From Pseudomonas protegens (GTDB lineage Bacteria > Pseudomonadota > Gammaproteobacteria > Pseudomonadales > Pseudomonadaceae), in the NCBI RefSeq assembly GCF_003363755.1, contig NZ_CP031396.1, forward strand, positions 930,001 through 994,000: a stretch of 64,000 bases of DNA. Direction: 5' to 3'. The translations under genes and the position numbers were made by a program. This document shows positions 61,056 through 64,000 of the stretch, one piece after another. Under the pieces are notes generated by a model. That model made no database searches. It worked only from the letters and a program-made list of their open reading frames with translations, and was not told the DNA's origin. The first letter of the stretch is position 1; the number at the start of each line of letters is the position of its first letter.

Positions 61056-62467
61056 GCGAACCAGCCTTGCAGCAGCAAGGGCCCGGGCTCGCCGACCTGA
61101 CGATAGGCCCAGCCCTGCTGGCCGGCGCAGGTTTCGATCAGGTAGTAGTCGCGGCGCACGTCGGCGCCGTCCCACCAGCCGGACTCGATGCGCTCCGGGC
61201 CCATGAGAATCCGCACGCTGCCTTCGTTCAGGGCCTGGGGTTCAGTGAACAGCCAGCCAGGACGGCGCAATCCGGGGCTGGCCGGACAGGGGCGCGGATC
61301 AGTCTGGGTCTGCCAACTGCGCTCCGGTCGATGATCAGCGCGATGCCCCAGGCCCTGCACCGCGTCATCCCCCAGGCGCGCCCGCAGGCGTTCGCGCAAC
61401 TGCTCCCAGGGCAGGTTCTGCTGCGGGCGCTCGTCGAACAGTTCCGTGTGCCGGGGCACGAACAGCGGCAGGTCCTCGGCCACCAGCCGCAGGTTGCGCA
61501 CCGGCGCCGGCACCTGGATCTGCTCCAGGCGCCCACGGGCCAGTTCAAACAGCATCGCCGGATCGCGCTCGGCGCTGAGCAGCCCCACCGGGATCAGGGT
61601 GTCGGCGCCTTCGGCATGTTCCAGGTGCAGGGCAAAACGCTGCACCCCGCTGTCGCGGCCACAGAGAAAGGCCGCCAGATCGGCAGTCAGCCGGCGCAGG
61701 GGAAACAGCAGCGCCTGATGGGACAGCACATCGAAATTCAGCTCGATGCGCAGGTCGAAACGGTCCGGCGGCTGATAGAACGCCAGCCCCAGCGGACGCT
61801 CACCGAGCAGGGTATCCAGGTGCTTGAGCAGGCTGCCGTCAAAACGCCGGGCCAAGCTAGACCGGGGCAGCTCCCGCAACTGCTGGAAGCTGCGCACTCC
61901 CATGCGCGACAGGGCCGTGGCCTGCTCCGGGGCCAGGCCCAGGCGCTCGATGGGCATCGCTCCCAGGGCCCTGGCCAGGGCCTCGCCGTCGGCCACCGCC
62001 AAGCCGTCATAGGCATTGGCCAGGACCCGAGCCGCCGCCGGATTGGGCGCGGCGACGATGCGATGACGAAAGCCCAGGGCCTGCAACTCCCGGCGCAGGC
62101 GCGCCTCCAACTGCGGCCAGGGGCCGAACAGGCCCAGGCTGGACTCGATCTCCAGCACCAGGGTACGGGGGTAGGCCACGCTGACCTGGGAGCTGAAGCC
62201 ATAGGCCCAGGCGGCGAGAAACTGCTGCCAGTGCTCGATCTGCTGCGGATCGTATTCGGCGCTGGCAAAAGCCTTGGTCAGGGCCTGGGCGGCGGTCAGC
62301 GATTGCCCGGGGCGCAGGCCCAGCTCGCGGGCGGCGCCATTCACCGCCTGGATCACCCGGCGCTGCGGGGTGCCACTGAGCAGCGCCAGGGGCGCCTCGG
62401 GTTCGGCGCGCTGACGCAGCACGGCGTCCAGCGCCAATTGCGGGAACAGAATGCACACCCAGCGCAT
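61052..62467 (-). CDS. imuB: ImuB, Y-family polymerase-like SOS mutagenesis protein
   Basis: A 471-residue catalytically inactive Y-family polymerase homologue that links ImuC and ImuA to the beta clamp. The start [17 protein letters not shown] lacks the catalytic acidic residues of active Y polymerases at that position. The finger/HhH region includes [18 protein letters not shown]. The C-terminal region is typical of ImuB ([20 protein letters not shown]). The ATG at 62467 is preferred to 62497. It starts 7 bp after the imuA stop and overlaps imuC by 4 bp. Confidence 0.94.
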   Translation of the reverse strand: MRWVCILFPQLALDAVLRQRAEPEAPLALLSGTPQRRVIQAVNGAARELGLRPGQSLTAAQALTKAFASAEYDPQQIEHWQQFLAAWAYGFSSQVSVAYPRTLVLEIESSLGLFGPWPQLEARLRRELQALGFRHRIVAAPNPAAARVLANAYDGLAVADGEALARALGAMPIERLGLAPEQATALSRMGVRSFQQLRELPRSSLARRFDGSLLKHLDTLLGERPLGLAFYQPPDRFDLRIELNFDVLSHQALLFPLRRLTADLAAFLCGRDSGVQRFALHLEHAEGADTLIPVGLLSAERDPAMLFELARGRLEQIQVPAPVRNLRLVAEDLPLFVPRHTELFDERPQQNLPWEQLRERLRARLGDDAVQGLGHRADHRPERSWQTQTDPRPCPASPGLRRPGWLFTEPQALNEGSVRILMGPERIESGWWDGADVRRDYYLIETCAGQQGWAYRQVGEPGPLLLQGWFA

Positions 62468-62474
62468 GCCAACC

Positions 62475-63092
62475 TCAGTGCCCGGCGGGCCAGGCAATCG
62501 GGGCCGGATGGGCCAGCCCGCCCCGGCACTTGAGTACCCGCAACTGCACGGGGCGACCCTGCACGCTGATCCTCAGGGCCGCCGGCGACGGGTTGTGCGC
62601 GGCGTCCAGGGGCCGGTAGGCGAAAGCCAGGGTCTGGCCGCTTTCCGCCGCCACCTGCAAGCGCCGCAGGGCGCGGTCGTCGACTTGTTGCGGCCAGCAC
62701 AGCACCGCGCCGCAACTGCCAGAACGCAGGCATTGCTCAGCGGCCCACAAGGCATCGCGCTCCCCGGCCTGGATGATCGACAGCTGGCGCACATCCACCC
62801 CGGCGTTCTGCCAGGCCTGGGGATAGGGCACGAAGGGTGGCGCCACCAGCACCACCCGCTCCCCCGCCGCGGTCAGCCGCGCCAGGCTCGGCCACAGCAA
62901 CTGCAGCTCGCCCAGGCCCTGGGCGGCGATGAGGATTTCCGTCAGCGCCGCCTCCGGCCAGCCGCCGGTGGGCAGCACCGCATCCAAAGCAGCATGCCCC
63001 GTCGGCTGCAGGCTGACCGGCGCGGCCGCCGGGCGGCCTTTCCATACCCGTCCGCCATTGAACAGGGTATCCAGTGCGACCACGGCACCCAT
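62475..63092 (-). CDS. imuA: ImuA, RecA-like SOS mutagenesis accessory protein
   Basis: A 205-residue RecA-superfamily-like protein of the mutasome: LPTGGWPEAALTEILIAAQGLGELQLLWPSLARL replaces a full Walker A, and GERVVLVAPP and GAVLCWPQQVDDRALRRLQ follow. ImuA interacts with ImuB and RecA in known systems. The ATG at 63092 overlaps the lexA2 stop by one base (TGATG), so translation is coupled. Confidence 0.93.
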   Translation of the reverse strand: MGAVVALDTLFNGGRVWKGRPAAAPVSLQPTGHAALDAVLPTGGWPEAALTEILIAAQGLGELQLLWPSLARLTAAGERVVLVAPPFVPYPQAWQNAGVDVRQLSIIQAGERDALWAAEQCLRSGSCGAVLCWPQQVDDRALRRLQVAAESGQTLAFAYRPLDAAHNPSPAALRISVQGRPVQLRVLKCRGGLAHPAPIAWPAGH

Positions 63093-63709
63093 CAGCCTGG
63101 CCTCACCAGACCGCAGAACACACCTTCGATAAACAGTTCGTGGTCGTCGGTAACCTCGATCGGCTGATAGGCCGGGTTGCGCGGCAACAGGCGAATGCCC
63201 TGCCCCTTGCGCTCGAAACGCTTGATGGTGACCTCGCCGTCCAGGCGGGCGATCACCGTCTGGCCGTTACGCACCTCACTGCTGCGGCGCACCGCCACCA
63301 GATCGCCGTCGAGGATGCCGTCATCAATCATCGAATCGCCCTGGACCCGCAGCAAATAATCCGGAGTGCGGGAGAACATCCCCGGGTCCAGCCACAACTG
63401 GCCGTGTATGTCGGCATCGACGCCAATCGGCGCACCGGCGGCCACCCGCCCCAGCACCGGGATCTCCAGCAGCTCCGGGCGCCGCGGCTGATTGAGCAGG
63501 CGAATGCCCCGGGCCTGATGGGGGTTGACCTCGATAAACCCGGCCTCGGTCAGCGCCAGCACATGCTTGCGCGCCACGCTGCGCGAGGCAAAACCGAACG
63601 CCTCGCTGATTTCAGCGAGGCTTGGGGGCTGGCCATAATCGGCGATGCGTTCGCGGATAAAGGTCAGGATGGCACTGCGGCGGGGGGATAAAGTCTTCAT
63701 GGAGTACAT
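63092..63709 (-). CDS. lexA2: LexA2, SOS repressor of the imu operon
   Basis: A 205-residue LexA-type repressor: N-terminal winged helix (PSLAEISEAFGFASRSVARKHVLAL), cleavage site A91-G92 (VAAGAP), and catalytic S126 (GDSM) and K163 (TIKRF). The ATG at 63709 (MYSMKTLSPRR) is preceded by AGAGGAG at ideal spacing. The operator overlaps this ribosome binding site and start. First gene of lexA2-imuA-imuB-imuC, so it represses its own operon. Confidence 0.94.
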   Translation of the reverse strand: MYSMKTLSPRRSAILTFIRERIADYGQPPSLAEISEAFGFASRSVARKHVLALTEAGFIEVNPHQARGIRLLNQPRRPELLEIPVLGRVAAGAPIGVDADIHGQLWLDPGMFSRTPDYLLRVQGDSMIDDGILDGDLVAVRRSSEVRNGQTVIARLDGEVTIKRFERKGQGIRLLPRNPAYQPIEVTDDHELFIEGVFCGLVRPG

Positions 63710-63718
63710 TTGTACTCC
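63701..63718. promoter_or_regulatory. LexA2 operator
   Basis: Perfect palindrome GGAGTAC-ATTT-GTACTCC. It fits the GTAC-N4-GTNC type of site described for Pseudomonas LexA2 and overlaps the lexA2 ribosome binding site and ATG. Confidence 0.75.
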
Positions 63719-63837
63719 TCTCGGATTTATCTGACAAGAACCGCCAATCAGTCCTGCCAGAAAACCATCGTCGATGCCGATGAACGCCCGCAACCGCCTG
63801 TCGTCAGGCGCCCGTCAAGGCTGAATCTGCCCACCAC

Positions 63838-63854
63838 TTGGCATAATATGCCAA
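63838..63854. promoter_or_regulatory. Palindromic operator before the parD-like gene
   Basis: Perfect palindrome TTGGCATA-A-TATGCCAA, 35 bp before the antitoxin ATG, overlapping a possible TAATAT minus-10. It is probably the autorepression site of the toxin-antitoxin operon. Confidence 0.6.
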
Positions 63855-63889
63855 CGCCTTTCCTCACACGCCCAGCCCAGGAGCACGGC

Positions 63890-64000
63890 ATGCCAACGCG
63901 AAACGTTGTCCTCACCGCCCATCAAGAGCAGCTCATCAACAACCTGGTCAAATCCGGTCGTTACCAGAACGCCAGCGAGGTCATGCGCGAAGGTTTGCGT
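63890..64000 (+). CDS. ParD-type antitoxin (partial, runs off the right edge)
   Basis: The first 37 codons of a ribbon-helix-helix antitoxin: MPTRNVVLTAHQEQLINNLV, then KSGRYQNASEVMREGLR, the classical ParD/CopG start. CAGGAGCACGGC precedes the ATG at 63890. A ParE-type toxin gene is expected just outside the window. Confidence 0.85.
   Translation, partial: MPTRNVVLTAHQEQLINNLVKSGRYQNASEVMREGLR

Overview
The window looks like chromosomal DNA of a fluorescens-group Pseudomonas (P. protegens/P. chlororaphis-like). The evidence is uniformly GC-rich coding DNA with strong G/C third-position bias, cti next to metH, cysI followed by a DUF934 gene, a sohB / histidine-phosphatase / SCP2 neighbourhood, a lexA2-imuA-imuB-imuC cassette, and REP elements of Pseudomonas type. 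I recognised no tRNA, rRNA, phage, insertion sequence or CRISPR array.

Layout. 1-10.1 kb: cti (partial), metH, a DUF2970 protein, a sugar-type periplasmic binding protein, a 37-residue membrane protein missed by length cut-offs, then cysI and its DUF934 partner. 10.1-17 kb: sohB, a histidine phosphatase, an SCP2 protein, an orphan HypX/HoxX-like protein behind a good ANR/FNR-type promoter, an APH-fold kinase, an unknown membrane protein, and a small gene preceded by a strongly structured, apparently undescribed leader or ncRNA (about 16393-16612). 17-23.8 kb: amidase, MHS-type MFS transporter and OprD-type porin, which read as an uptake-and-hydrolysis unit for an amide; then a tandem array of five ~158-bp REP units, a LysR regulator and a lipoprotein.

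23.9-35.8 kb is one functional locus: a chaperone-usher fimbria (pilin, chaperone, usher, separately placed adhesin) with a BvgS/RocS-type unorthodox sensor kinase, two paralogous LuxR-type response regulators and an EAL phosphodiesterase. It resembles the Roc/Cup systems. A 14-bp palindrome (CAAGAAGCTTCTTG and close variants) recurs upstream of the first regulator, in the adhesin/second-regulator divergent region, and upstream of the pilin gene, which suggests a common operator.

36.4-47.8 kb: a 3688-residue filamentous-haemagglutinin/CdiA-like exoprotein and a translationally coupled putative immunity gene. No TpsB transporter gene is adjacent. 48-50.5 kb: a fatty-acid-hydroxylase/SRPBCC fusion and an SMP-30-like protein.

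50.6-64 kb: a YdcH-like protein, UvrA2, a PAS hybrid kinase, a CsgG/DUF4810/DUF799 lipoprotein trio, the SOS mutagenesis operon lexA2-imuA-imuB-imuC, and the start of a ParD-type antitoxin gene. Several very long reading frames, including 643, 1878 and 1108 residues, are antisense shadows created by GC-skewed codon usage and were not annotated.
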